From assembly GCF_014205295.1 (NCBI RefSeq), contig NZ_JACHNF010000001.1, forward strand, positions 2,976,001 to 3,040,000: a stretch of DNA of 64,000 bases, in the 5' to 3' direction. Made by a program: the position numbers and the translations under genes. Under the pieces are notes generated by a model. The model was not told the origin of the DNA. It did not search any database and worked only from the letters and a program-made list of their open reading frames with translations. The stretch comes from Kribbella solani (GTDB lineage Bacteria; Actinomycetota; Actinomycetes; Propionibacteriales; Kribbellaceae). Of this stretch, positions 44,281 through 52,203 are shown one piece after another. Each line of letters begins with the position of its first letter. Position 1 is the stretch's first letter.

Positions 44281-44838
44281 GTGAACACGACAGAGCGTCC
44301 CGTCCCGCGCTGGGCCTACCGGCTCGCCCACCTGATCCCTTTCATGGTTCTGCCGTCCGGGCTCTGGCGACTCGGCCTGGTGTTCGGCTCGTCGATGGGC
44401 TTGGTCGACGCGAACGGCACCCCGACCCTGCTCGAAGGCGCCGGCGGCAAGGTGTACGTGGTCGGCCTGACGGTCTTCTCCGAGCTGATCGCCCTGACCG
44501 CGCTCGGCATGGTCAGCCGCTGGGGTGAGGTCGTGCCGCGCTGGATTCCGTTCCTCGGCGGATGGCGCGTCCACCCGTACGCGGCGATCATCCCGGCCAC
44601 GCTCGGCGCGCTGTCACTGATCGCGATCTGGACGTACGGCTTCCGGGACGCGTACACCGGCCACTTCATCCCGTTCGAGAGCACCAACTGGAAGATCTTG
44701 ATGCTGGCCTGCTACTCACCACTCAACCTCTGGGGACCGGCCCTGCTCGTCGTCACCTGGGCGTACTACCGCCGGCGCCGCGACGAGCCGCGGCCGGCCG
44801 CCGGCAACCGGGTCAGCGAGAGCGTGGCCGGGGTTTGA
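44281..44838 (+). CDS. Small four-helix membrane protein
   Basis: A 185-residue integral membrane protein with four hydrophobic segments (LAHLIPFMVLPSGLWRLGLV, VVGLTVFSELIALTALGMV, AAIIPATLGALSLIAIW, SPLNLWGPALLVVTWAYY). I recognise no enzyme motif. GTG at 44281 is chosen because the ATG at 44270 runs into a stop at once. Its end overlaps the convergent pirin gene by 26 bases. A GGTATACC palindrome lies just upstream at 44259. Confidence 0.75.
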   Translation: MNTTERPVPRWAYRLAHLIPFMVLPSGLWRLGLVFGSSMGLVDANGTPTLLEGAGGKVYVVGLTVFSELIALTALGMVSRWGEVVPRWIPFLGGWRVHPYAAIIPATLGALSLIAIWTYGFRDAYTGHFIPFESTNWKILMLACYSPLNLWGPALLVVTWAYYRRRRDEPRPAAGNRVSESVAGV

Positions 44839-45820
44839 GAGTGGTACCGGGAAGCGGCGGAGCCGGCAGCGGGCCACCCTCGTAACCAGGAACCATCGCG
44901 AAGCGGTCGTTGCCGCCGGCCTCGATCGCCGCTTGCCAGTCGTTGCGCGCGGCCACGATCTCCTCGTGGGTACGGCCAATGAAGTTCCACCACATCACCA
45001 GCTCCTCCTCGAACGGCTCACCACCGAGCAGCAGGAACCGCACACCGTTGTCGGCAGCAACCAGCTCGATCGACTCACGCCCGGACCCGAAGTAGGCCAT
45101 CTCGCCGAACCCAGGCGTGAGTTCACCGACCGAAAGCTTGCCTTCGACGACAAGGACGGCGTACTCGTTCGCGGGCGTCAGCGGAAGCGCGAGCCTACGC
45201 CCCCGCTCGATGGTGATGTCCGCGCCGACCAGCGGAGTGAACGCGGGCGCGGGCGAGGTGACACCGGCGACCGTACCGATCATCACCGTCGCCCGCGCGC
45301 CGTCGAACGCGACGGTCGGCAGATCGGCGTACGCATTGAAGGCCGGCGCGGTCGTAGACCGAACCGAATCGGGCAGCGCCACCCACAGCTGCGCACCGTG
45401 CAGCATCGGCGGCCCATCCGGCGTCGACACCTCGGAATGCGCGATGCCGTTGCCCGCGGTCATGATGTTCAGCTCGCCCGGCCGAACGTACGCGTGCGAC
45501 CCGACCGTGTCCCGGTGCTCGATCTCGCCCTCGAACAACCAGCTCACCGTCTGCAAGCTGGTATGCGGATGCGGCGGAACGTGCATCCCACGCCCACCCG
45601 GTACGTCGTACGAGTCGACGCGCCTGGTCAGATCATCAGGCCCGTAGTGGTCGACGAAGCACCACGCGCCGACCATGCGGCGATTCTTGTTCGGCAGCAG
45701 GCGGCGTACCTTCGTGGTCCGGCCGAGCACGACCTCACGCGCCTCGAGCATTTCCAGTACGGGACCATCGCACTCCCCCGTACCCACGACCTCCGCCGGG
45801 TCCTTCTCCAGATCGCTCAT
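44813..45820 (-). CDS. Pirin-family protein
   Basis: A 335-residue double-cupin protein. The metal site is in GMHVPPHPHTSLQTVSWLFEGEIEH and GNGIAHSE, the normal pirin arrangement of three His and one Glu. A second cupin and the pirin C-terminal segment GGEPFEEELVMWWNFIGRTHEEI follow. Some pirins are quercetin dioxygenases; others act with regulators. ATG at 45820 overlaps the PHP gene stop (ATGA), so the pair is co-translated. Confidence 0.9.
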   Translation of the reverse strand: MSDLEKDPAEVVGTGECDGPVLEMLEAREVVLGRTTKVRRLLPNKNRRMVGAWCFVDHYGPDDLTRRVDSYDVPGGRGMHVPPHPHTSLQTVSWLFEGEIEHRDTVGSHAYVRPGELNIMTAGNGIAHSEVSTPDGPPMLHGAQLWVALPDSVRSTTAPAFNAYADLPTVAFDGARATVMIGTVAGVTSPAPAFTPLVGADITIERGRRLALPLTPANEYAVLVVEGKLSVGELTPGFGEMAYFGSGRESIELVAADNGVRFLLLGGEPFEEELVMWWNFIGRTHEEIVAARNDWQAAIEAGGNDRFAMVPGYEGGPLPAPPLPGTTLKPRPRSR

Positions 45821-46860
45821 GGCGCCGTCCATTCCAGGAGTTCCTGCTGGTCCCAGGTGTTGATCACCCGCTCCGGCGTGACGCCGCAGTCCTCGGCGCG
45901 CTCACACCCGTACACCTGCCAGTCGAGCTGACCGGGCGCGTGCGCGTCGGTGTCGATCGAGAACACGCAGTCCATCTCGACGGCCAGCGACAGCAGGCGT
46001 TTCGGCGGGTCGAGCCGTTCGGGCCGCGAGTTGATCTCGACCGCGGTACCGAACTGGCGGCACGCCTCGAACACCACCTCCGCGTCGAACTCGGACTCCG
46101 GCCGCGTCCCGCGCGCACCGGTGATCAGGCGACCGGTGCAGTGGCCCAGTACGTCCACGTGCGGGTTGGCGATCGCGCGGACCATCCGCTCGGTCATCGG
46201 CTCGGCCGCCATCCGCAGCTTCGAGTGCACGCTGGCGACGACGACATCCAGCCGGGCCAGGATCTCGGTGTCGCAGTCGAGCGTGCCGTCCTCGTTGATG
46301 TCGACCTCGATCCCGTTCAGGATGGTGAAGCCGTCGAGCTCGGCCTGCAGCTTCTTGTTGAGCTCGGCAACTACCTCCAACTGCTGCAGGCGGCGTTCGC
46401 GGGACAGTCCGTTCGCGACGGTCAGCCGCGGCGAGTGGTCGGTGAGCGCCAGGTACTTGTGCCCCAGCCGATACGCCGTACGCGCCATCTCCTCGATCGG
46501 GCTGCCGCCGTCGGACCACTCCGAATGCAGATGCAGGTCCGCCTGCAGCGCTGCCCGCATCCGCTTGCCCGCCGAGGTCAGCTCACCGGCCGCTTCCTCC
46601 AGCTTGACCAGGTACGCCGGGGTGGCGCCGTCCATCGCCTCGACGATCACCGCCTCGGTCTTCGGCCCGATCCCGGCCAGCTCGGTCAGCGTCCCCGCCC
46701 GCCGCCGCGCCCGCACCTCGGACGCCGGCAGCGCCGCGATCGTGTCCGCCGCCCGCCGGTACGCCTTGACCCGATGCGTCGGCTGCCGGTCCCGCTCCAG
46801 GTAGTACCCGATCGCCCGCAGCGCCCCAACCGCCCGCTCCACCCCCGCCTTGTCCGTCAT
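45817..46860 (-). CDS. PHP-domain protein with helix-hairpin-helix N-terminus
   Basis: A 347-residue protein resembling the C-terminal half of PolX. The N-terminus has a polymerase-beta-like helical region and a helix-hairpin-helix LTELAGIGPKTEAVI (58-72). The PHP phosphoesterase domain starts at ADLHLHSEWSDGG (108-119) and has ALTDHSPRL, NGIEVDINEDG, SVHSKL and SIDTDAHAPGQLDW, which provide a trinuclear metal site. It may act as a nuclease in DNA repair; the polymerase palm is absent. ATG at 46860 follows a run of six G. It heads a two-gene operon with the pirin gene. Confidence 0.87.
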   Translation of the reverse strand: MTDKAGVERAVGALRAIGYYLERDRQPTHRVKAYRRAADTIAALPASEVRARRRAGTLTELAGIGPKTEAVIVEAMDGATPAYLVKLEEAAGELTSAGKRMRAALQADLHLHSEWSDGGSPIEEMARTAYRLGHKYLALTDHSPRLTVANGLSRERRLQQLEVVAELNKKLQAELDGFTILNGIEVDINEDGTLDCDTEILARLDVVVASVHSKLRMAAEPMTERMVRAIANPHVDVLGHCTGRLITGARGTRPESEFDAEVVFEACRQFGTAVEINSRPERLDPPKRLLSLAVEMDCVFSIDTDAHAPGQLDWQVYGCERAEDCGVTPERVINTWDQQELLEWTAP

Positions 46861-46898
46861 CCCCCCATCATCGCAGCGGCTCCGCCACCAGGTCGCCT

Positions 46899-46985
46899 CA
46901 CCGCCAACCCCCACCTTGAGAAGCCACCGCGCGTTTCAACGCCGCGGGGATGCGCGGTGGGTTCTCAAAGTGGGGGTTGGCGGTG
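46899..46985. repeat. 34-bp inverted repeat between divergent genes
   Basis: 46899-46932 and 46952-46985 match as an inverted repeat in 32 of 34 positions (arms begin CACCGCCAACCCCCACC), with a 19-base loop. It fills the space between the PHP gene and fasR, which point away from each other, so it cannot be an ordinary terminator for either. Confidence 0.8.
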
Positions 46986-47025
46986 GTGCGCTGGGGCGTA
47001 CGCCGCTTCCTGCGATGATGGGGAC

Positions 47026-48249
47026 ATGGCGGGGCATGCGGCTCGGGCGGAGCGATTGCAGGGGGCTACCGGGGCGCTGGCTACGGCGGCGATGGCGGCT
47101 ATGGATGCTGAGCTGCCTTGGTTCGGGGAACTGTCGGCGCAGGACCGGTCCTGGATCGGGCTGGTCGCGCAGTCGGGGATCTCGGCCTTCGTCGAATGGT
47201 TCCGGGATCCGGGCGCGCACTCGTCGATGCCGACCCGGATCTTCGGGTCCGCGCCGCGGGAGTTCACCCGGGTGATCTCGCTGCACCAGACCGTCGATCT
47301 GGTCCGGACCACGATCGAGACGATCGAGAACACCATCGGTACGCTGCTGCCGCCCGACGACGTGCCGATCGTGCACGAGGCGATCCAGCGGTACGCGCGC
47401 GAGGTCGCCTTCGCCGCCGCGACCGTGTACGCGCAGGCGGCCGAGATGCGCGGTGCCTGGGACGCCCGGCTGGAAGCACTGCTGGTCGACTCGGTGATCC
47501 GCGGCGAGGCGGACGAGTCGGTCCGCTCCCGAGCCTCCGCCCTCGGCTGGACCGGCGCCGCCGGCACCACCGAAGTAGCAGTAGTCGTCGGCAAAGCCCA
47601 AACCCCCGAAACCACCACCCCCAACACCCCAAGTGGTGCTGGTGGTCAGGGCGGCGGAGCGAACCTGGCGGATACTGTGCGTAATGCGGCTCGGGAGGCG
47701 GGGGCCGATGCGTTGTGTGCGATTCAGGGTGATCGGCTGGTGGTGGTACTGGGCGGTACGAGCAAACCTGTGGAGATCGTACAAAAACTCGCACCCTGGT
47801 TCGGACCTGGGCCGATCGTGGTCGGGCCGGTGGTGAAGGACCTGACCGCCGCCGTCACCTCGGCCCGGGCCGCGATCGCCGGGCTGCGCGCGGCCGCCGC
47901 CTGGCCGGACGCCCCGCGCCCGGTGCAGGCCGACGAACTGCTCCCGGAACGGTCACTCTCCGGAGACGGCCACGCCCGCCGGCAACTCGCCACCGAGGTG
48001 TACGCCCCGCTCACGGCAGGCGATGGCGTGCTGCTCGGCACGGTTTCGGCGTACCTGGACTCCGGCGGCTCGATCGAGGCGACGGCCCGGGCGATGTTCA
48101 TCCACGCCAACACCGTCCGGTACCGGCTGAAGCGTGTGACCGACCTCACCGGGTACAACCCGCTGAATCCGCGCGACAGTTTCACACTGCGTGTCGCACT
48201 GACCTTGGGCCGCCTGCTCAATCCCGAGCCGGGTAGCCCGGGTTTGTAG
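47026..48249 (+). CDS. fasR: PucR/CdaR-type regulator, FasR
   Basis: A 407-residue regulator with a C-terminal PucR/CdaR helix-turn-helix (SIEATARAMFIHANTVRYRLKRVTDLTGYNP). The N-terminal half is helical (FVEWFRDPGAHSSMPTRIFGSAPREFTRVISLHQTVDLV), matching the actinobacterial family that includes Streptomyces FasR, the activator of the fab operon. Its position directly upstream of fabD is the same as there. A low-complexity Thr/Pro/Gly segment (about 200-215) links the parts. It likely senses an acyl-CoA or similar signal. The stop codon is part of an inverted repeat that may be its own binding site. Confidence 0.85.
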   Translation: MAGHAARAERLQGATGALATAAMAAMDAELPWFGELSAQDRSWIGLVAQSGISAFVEWFRDPGAHSSMPTRIFGSAPREFTRVISLHQTVDLVRTTIETIENTIGTLLPPDDVPIVHEAIQRYAREVAFAAATVYAQAAEMRGAWDARLEALLVDSVIRGEADESVRSRASALGWTGAAGTTEVAVVVGKAQTPETTTPNTPSGAGGQGGGANLADTVRNAAREAGADALCAIQGDRLVVVLGGTSKPVEIVQKLAPWFGPGPIVVGPVVKDLTAAVTSARAAIAGLRAAAAWPDAPRPVQADELLPERSLSGDGHARRQLATEVYAPLTAGDGVLLGTVSAYLDSGGSIEATARAMFIHANTVRYRLKRVTDLTGYNPLNPRDSFTLRVALTLGRLLNPEPGSPGL

Positions 48250-48261
48250 GATATCTACAAA
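48243..48261 (+). promoter_or_regulatory. Operator candidate of the fab operon
   Basis: TTTGTAG-GATAT-CTACAAA is a perfect 7-bp inverted repeat overlapping the fasR stop, 68 bases before fabD. It is AT-rich in GC-rich DNA. FasR is the obvious candidate to bind it (inference). Confidence 0.55.
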
Positions 48262-48328
48262 AGCAGCCCGGTAGAATTCGTGCTCGCCGTGCGGCTCGCG
48301 GCGGGCCCGGCTGAGGGAGAGTTGTCAC

Positions 48329-49522
48329 GTGCTCGTCATCGTCGCGCCCGGTCAGGGTGCCCAGACCCCAGGATTCCTCGAGCCGTGGCTGGCCGACCCC
48401 GTCTTCGAGAGCCGGCTGAACTGGCTCTCCGCGGTCGCCGGCCTCGACCTCGCCCACTACGGCACCCAGGCCGACGCGGACACGATCCGGGACACCGCGA
48501 TCGCGCAGCCGCTGCTGGTCGCGTCCGGCATGCTGGCCGCGCTGGCGGTGTTCCCGCACCCGGCCGACGCGTTCGCCAAGGTCGGCGCGGTGGCCGGGCA
48601 CAGCGTCGGTGAGCTGGCCGCGGCGGCCGGCACCGGCGTACTGACCGCCGAGCAGGCGATGGTGCTGGTCCGCGAGCGGGGCAAGGCGATGGCGGCCGCG
48701 GCGGCGCTGACGCCGACGTCGATGACGGCCGTACTCGGCGGCGACCGGGACGAGGTGCTGGCCAAGCTCGCCGAGCACGGCCTGACCCCGGCGAACGACA
48801 ACGGCCCCGGCCAGATCGTTGCCGCCGGCACCGTTGACGAGCTGGCCGCGCTGGCCGCCGACCCGCCGGCGAAGGCGCGGCTGATCCCACTGTCGGTGGC
48901 CGGCGCGTTCCACACCCGGCACATGGAGCCGGCCGTGCAGACCCTGGCGAAGTACGCGACCGCGATCAGTACGCACGACCCCCGTACGCGCCTGATCTCG
49001 AACCGGGACGGGCATGTCGTGCATGACGGGCAGGACGTGCTGCGGCGGCTCGTGACGCAGGTGAACGCGCCGGTCCGCTGGGATCTGTGTATGCAGACGA
49101 TGTCCGAGCTCGAGGTGACCGGCATCCTGGAGCTGCCCCCGGCGGGTACGTTGACCGGGATCGCGCGGCGGGCGCTGAAGGGCGTCGAGACGTTCGCGCT
49201 GAAGACCCCGGACCAGCTCGACGACGCCCGCGCGTTCGTGGACAAGCACGGCAGCCCGTCCGAGATCGACGCCTCCCCCACCTGGCGGCTGCTGGTCGCG
49301 CCGATCAAGGGCACCTTCACCCGCGCCGGCCAGACCCGCCGCGAGGCCGGCGACAAGGTCGAGGCCGGCGAGGTGGTCGCGACCGTCGACAGCCTGCGCG
49401 ACCAGGTCGCGGTGACCGCGCCACACGGCGGCATCGTGGTCGAGTGGCTCGCCGAAGAAGGCGACCCGGTCGCCCCGGGCCAGCCGCTCGTTCGTCTCCA
49501 CCCGGCCGGGGGTGCCGCATGA
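48329..49522 (+). CDS. fabD: Malonyl-CoA:ACP transacylase with C-terminal biotinyl-like domain
   Basis: Residues 1-290 are a normal FabD that moves malonyl from CoA to ACP: AQPLLVAS near 59-66, GHSVGEL with S92, GAFHTRHM with H195. Residues about 318-393 form an extra domain with the layout of a biotinyl/lipoyl barrel: LVAPIKGTF, GDKVEAGEVVATVD, TAPHGGIVVEWLAEEGDPV, GQPLVRL. At the hairpin where biotinylated domains have MKM it has VDSLRDQV, with no lysine, so it cannot be modified. GTG start with GGGAGAG upstream. First gene of the fab operon; its stop overlaps fabH (ATGA). Confidence 0.93.
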   Translation: MLVIVAPGQGAQTPGFLEPWLADPVFESRLNWLSAVAGLDLAHYGTQADADTIRDTAIAQPLLVASGMLAALAVFPHPADAFAKVGAVAGHSVGELAAAAGTGVLTAEQAMVLVRERGKAMAAAAALTPTSMTAVLGGDRDEVLAKLAEHGLTPANDNGPGQIVAAGTVDELAALAADPPAKARLIPLSVAGAFHTRHMEPAVQTLAKYATAISTHDPRTRLISNRDGHVVHDGQDVLRRLVTQVNAPVRWDLCMQTMSELEVTGILELPPAGTLTGIARRALKGVETFALKTPDQLDDARAFVDKHGSPSEIDASPTWRLLVAPIKGTFTRAGQTRREAGDKVEAGEVVATVDSLRDQVAVTAPHGGIVVEWLAEEGDPVAPGQPLVRLHPAGGAA

Positions 49523-50508
49523 TCACGCCGTCGACAGGCGCGCGGTACGCGGGAATCCTCGGAATCGGGTCGTACCGGCCGCGGCGCGTCGTACCGAACT
49601 CGGAGATCCTCGAGCAGATCGACTCGAGTGACGAGTGGATTCGGACCCGGTCCGGGATCAAGGAACGGCGCTGGGCCGACGACGACGAAACCGTGCTGAT
49701 GATGTCGGTGAACGCCGCCAAGGAAGCAGTGGCGGAGGCGGGGATCGACGCGGCCGACATCGGCTGCGTGATCGTCGCCACCGTCACGCACCTGTACCAG
49801 ACACCGGCGATCGCGACCCAGGTCGCCGTCCAGGTCGGCGCCCCGACCGCGGCCGCGTTCGACATCTCGGCCGCCTGCGCCGGCTTCTGCTACGGCATCG
49901 CGATGGCGAACGACCTGGTCCGCGGCGGCAGCGCCAAGTACGTGCTGGCGATCGGCGTCGAGCGGCTCAGCGACATCACCGACCGGACCGACCGGGGTAC
50001 CGCGTTCATCTTCGCCGACGGTGCCGGCGCCGCGATCGTCGGTCCGGCCGACGAGCCGGGGATCGGCCCGGTCGTGTGGGGCTCGGACGGTACGCAGCAC
50101 CAGGTGATCAGCCAGCGCGAGTCCTGGCAGGAGGTGTTCGGCACGTACAACTGGCCGCACCTGACGATGGACGGCAACCCGGTGTTCCGCTGGGCGTCGT
50201 TCGAGATGGCGAAGACCGCGCAGCAGGCGCTCGACGTGGCCGGGGTGAAGGCGGAGCAGCTCGACCTGTTCGTACCGCACCAGGCGAACATGCGGATCAC
50301 CGACGCGATGCGCCGGGCGCTCAAACTGCCGGAGCACGTCAAGGTCGCCCGCGACATCGAGCGGCAGGGCAACACGTCCGCCGCGTCGATCCCGCTCGCG
50401 ATCTCCGCACTGCGTGAGTCCGGCGAGGCGAAGAGCGGCGACCTCGCGCTCATCATCGGCTTCGGCGCCGGGCTGGTGTACGCGGCCCAGGTGGTCCGGA
50501 TTCCGTAG
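49519..50508 (+). CDS. fabH: Beta-ketoacyl-ACP synthase III
   Basis: A 329-residue FabH that starts fatty acid synthesis by condensing an acyl-CoA primer with malonyl-ACP. The catalytic triad is C120 (DISAACAGFCYG), H254 (VPHQANMRI) and N285 (GNTSAASIP). In actinobacteria the primers are often branched, giving iso/anteiso fatty acids. Start overlaps fabD stop. A 7-bp stem (50520-50526/50540-50546) lies between its stop and acpP. Confidence 0.95.
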   Translation: MITPSTGARYAGILGIGSYRPRRVVPNSEILEQIDSSDEWIRTRSGIKERRWADDDETVLMMSVNAAKEAVAEAGIDAADIGCVIVATVTHLYQTPAIATQVAVQVGAPTAAAFDISAACAGFCYGIAMANDLVRGGSAKYVLAIGVERLSDITDRTDRGTAFIFADGAGAAIVGPADEPGIGPVVWGSDGTQHQVISQRESWQEVFGTYNWPHLTMDGNPVFRWASFEMAKTAQQALDVAGVKAEQLDLFVPHQANMRITDAMRRALKLPEHVKVARDIERQGNTSAASIPLAISALRESGEAKSGDLALIIGFGAGLVYAAQVVRIP

Positions 50509-50582
50509 TCCATAGTTGTCCGGGGCGGTTCAGATGGCTGCCCCGGCGGTAAGTCAGCAGAAATCCGAAAGGGAACCAAGAG

Positions 50583-50831
50583 ATGGCCAGCACCGAAGAG
50601 ATCCGTTCCAGCCTCGCCGAGATCGTGAACGAGATCGCCGGCATCCCGGTCGAGGACGTCCAGCTGGACAAGTCCTTCACCGACGACCTCGACGTCGACT
50701 CGCTCTCCATGGTGGAGGTCGTGGTGGCCGCCGAGGAGAAGTTCGACGTGAAGATCCCCGACGACGAGGTGAAGAACCTGAAGACCGTCGGCGACGCGGT
50801 CGCGTTCATCGAGCGCGCCCAGAACGGCTGA
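50583..50831 (+). CDS. acpP: Acyl carrier protein
   Basis: An 82-residue acidic ACP with the phosphopantetheine serine S40 in DLDVDSLSMVEV. It carries the growing chain between FabD, FabH and FabF. AAAGGGAA upstream supports the ATG. This carrier is intact, in contrast to the carrier-like domain of the megasynthase at 7481. Confidence 0.95.
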   Translation: MASTEEIRSSLAEIVNEIAGIPVEDVQLDKSFTDDLDVDSLSMVEVVVAAEEKFDVKIPDDEVKNLKTVGDAVAFIERAQNG

Positions 50832-50855
50832 CGTACGCCGTCACCGTGCTGGCCG

Positions 50856-50886
50856 GGTGCTCATCGGGCGCCGCTCGATGAGCACC
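50856..50886 (+). promoter_or_regulatory. Intercistronic hairpin between acpP and fabF
   Basis: GGTGCTCATCG pairs perfectly with CGATGAGCACC around a 9-base loop, and flanking GGCCG/CGGCC extends it. It follows the acpP stop by 24 bases. Such hairpins often protect or partly terminate the message so that ACP is made in excess. Confidence 0.6.
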
Positions 50887-50965
50887 ACACCGGCCACACC
50901 CCCGTACCCGCACCACCACCCCTCGCACCCAACCGCAGATCGCCGATGTGAAGGATGAGGTAACC

Positions 50966-52201
50966 ATGTCGAAGACCCGAGTCGTCATCACTGGGCTCGG
51001 AGCCACGACCCCGCTCGGCGGCGACGTGGCCAGCTCCTGGGAAGGTCTGCTGGCCGGCCGCTCCGGCGCCCGCCGGCTGACCGACGAGTGGGTGCAGAAC
51101 CTGGCGGTACAGATCGCGGCACCGGCCGCGGTCGACCCGACCGAGGTGATCGAGCGGGTGAAGGCGCGCCGGCTGGACCGGACCGCGCAGCTCGCCGTCG
51201 TGGCCGCCCGCGAGGCCTGGGCCGACTCCGGCCTGGCGGACTCCGGACTGGACAAGGAGCGGCTCGGCGTAGCGGTTGCCTCCGGCATCGGTGGCCTGCA
51301 CACCACGCTGTCGAACTACGACGCCCTGCGGAGCAACCCGCGCCGGGTCTCGCCGTTGGCGATCCCGATGCTGATGCCGAACTCCTCGGCCGCGTACGTC
51401 AGTCTCGAGTTCGGCGCGAAGGCCGGCGTCCACACCCCGGTGTCGGCGTGTGCCTCCGGCAACGAAGCGATCTGGCTCGGGCTCGACCAGATCCGGCTCG
51501 GCCGCGCGGACGTGATCATCGCCGGTGGTGCCGAGGGCGCGATCATGGCGCTGCCGCTGGCCGCGTTCGGGATGATGCAGGCGCTCAGCAAGCGCAACGA
51601 CGACCCGGAGAAGGCGTCCCGGCCGTGGGACGTGGACCGGGACGGATTCCTGCTCGGTGAGGGCGCGGGCGTCCTGATCCTGGAGTCGTACGAGCACGCC
51701 AAGGCGCGCGGCGCGAAGATCTACGCCGAGCTCGCCGGCGCCGGTATCTCCGCCGACGGTCACGACATCGCGCAGCCCGACCCGACCGGTTCCGGTGCCC
51801 GCCGGGCGATGGAGCGGGCGCTGTCCGAGGGCGACCTGACCCCGGCCGACATCTTCCACATCAACGCGCACGCGACCTCCACGCCGCAGGGTGACATCGC
51901 CGAGTCGCTGGCGATCCGGCAGGCGCTCGGCAAGGACGCCGACCACGCGGTCGCGACCGCGCCGAAGTCGATGATCGGTCACCTGCTCGGCGGCGCCGGC
52001 GCGGTCGAGTCGGTCGCCACCGTGCTCGCCCTGCACCACCGGGTGTCACCGCCGACCATCAACGTCGACAAGCTGGACGACCAGATCGAGCTGGACGTCG
52101 CGACCGAGCAGCGCAAGCTGCCCGAGGGCGACATCGCGGCGCTGAACAACTCGTTCGGCTTCGGCGGCCACAACGCCGCCATCGCCTTCAAGTCGGTGTA
52201 G
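50966..52201 (+). CDS. fabF: Beta-ketoacyl-ACP synthase II
   Basis: A 411-residue elongating ketosynthase with the full triad: C162 (PVSACASGNEA), H302 (INAHATSTPQGD) and H339 (KSMIGHLLGGAG). It extends acyl-ACP with malonyl-ACP. ATG at 50966 has GAGGT five bases upstream; an in-frame GTG at 50948 is less likely. It provides an internal contrast to the ketosynthase-like domain of the megasynthase, where the matching Cys and first His are Trp and Asn. Confidence 0.95.
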   Translation: MSKTRVVITGLGATTPLGGDVASSWEGLLAGRSGARRLTDEWVQNLAVQIAAPAAVDPTEVIERVKARRLDRTAQLAVVAAREAWADSGLADSGLDKERLGVAVASGIGGLHTTLSNYDALRSNPRRVSPLAIPMLMPNSSAAYVSLEFGAKAGVHTPVSACASGNEAIWLGLDQIRLGRADVIIAGGAEGAIMALPLAAFGMMQALSKRNDDPEKASRPWDVDRDGFLLGEGAGVLILESYEHAKARGAKIYAELAGAGISADGHDIAQPDPTGSGARRAMERALSEGDLTPADIFHINAHATSTPQGDIAESLAIRQALGKDADHAVATAPKSMIGHLLGGAGAVESVATVLALHHRVSPPTINVDKLDDQIELDVATEQRKLPEGDIAALNNSFGFGGHNAAIAFKSV

Positions 52202-52203
52202 TC

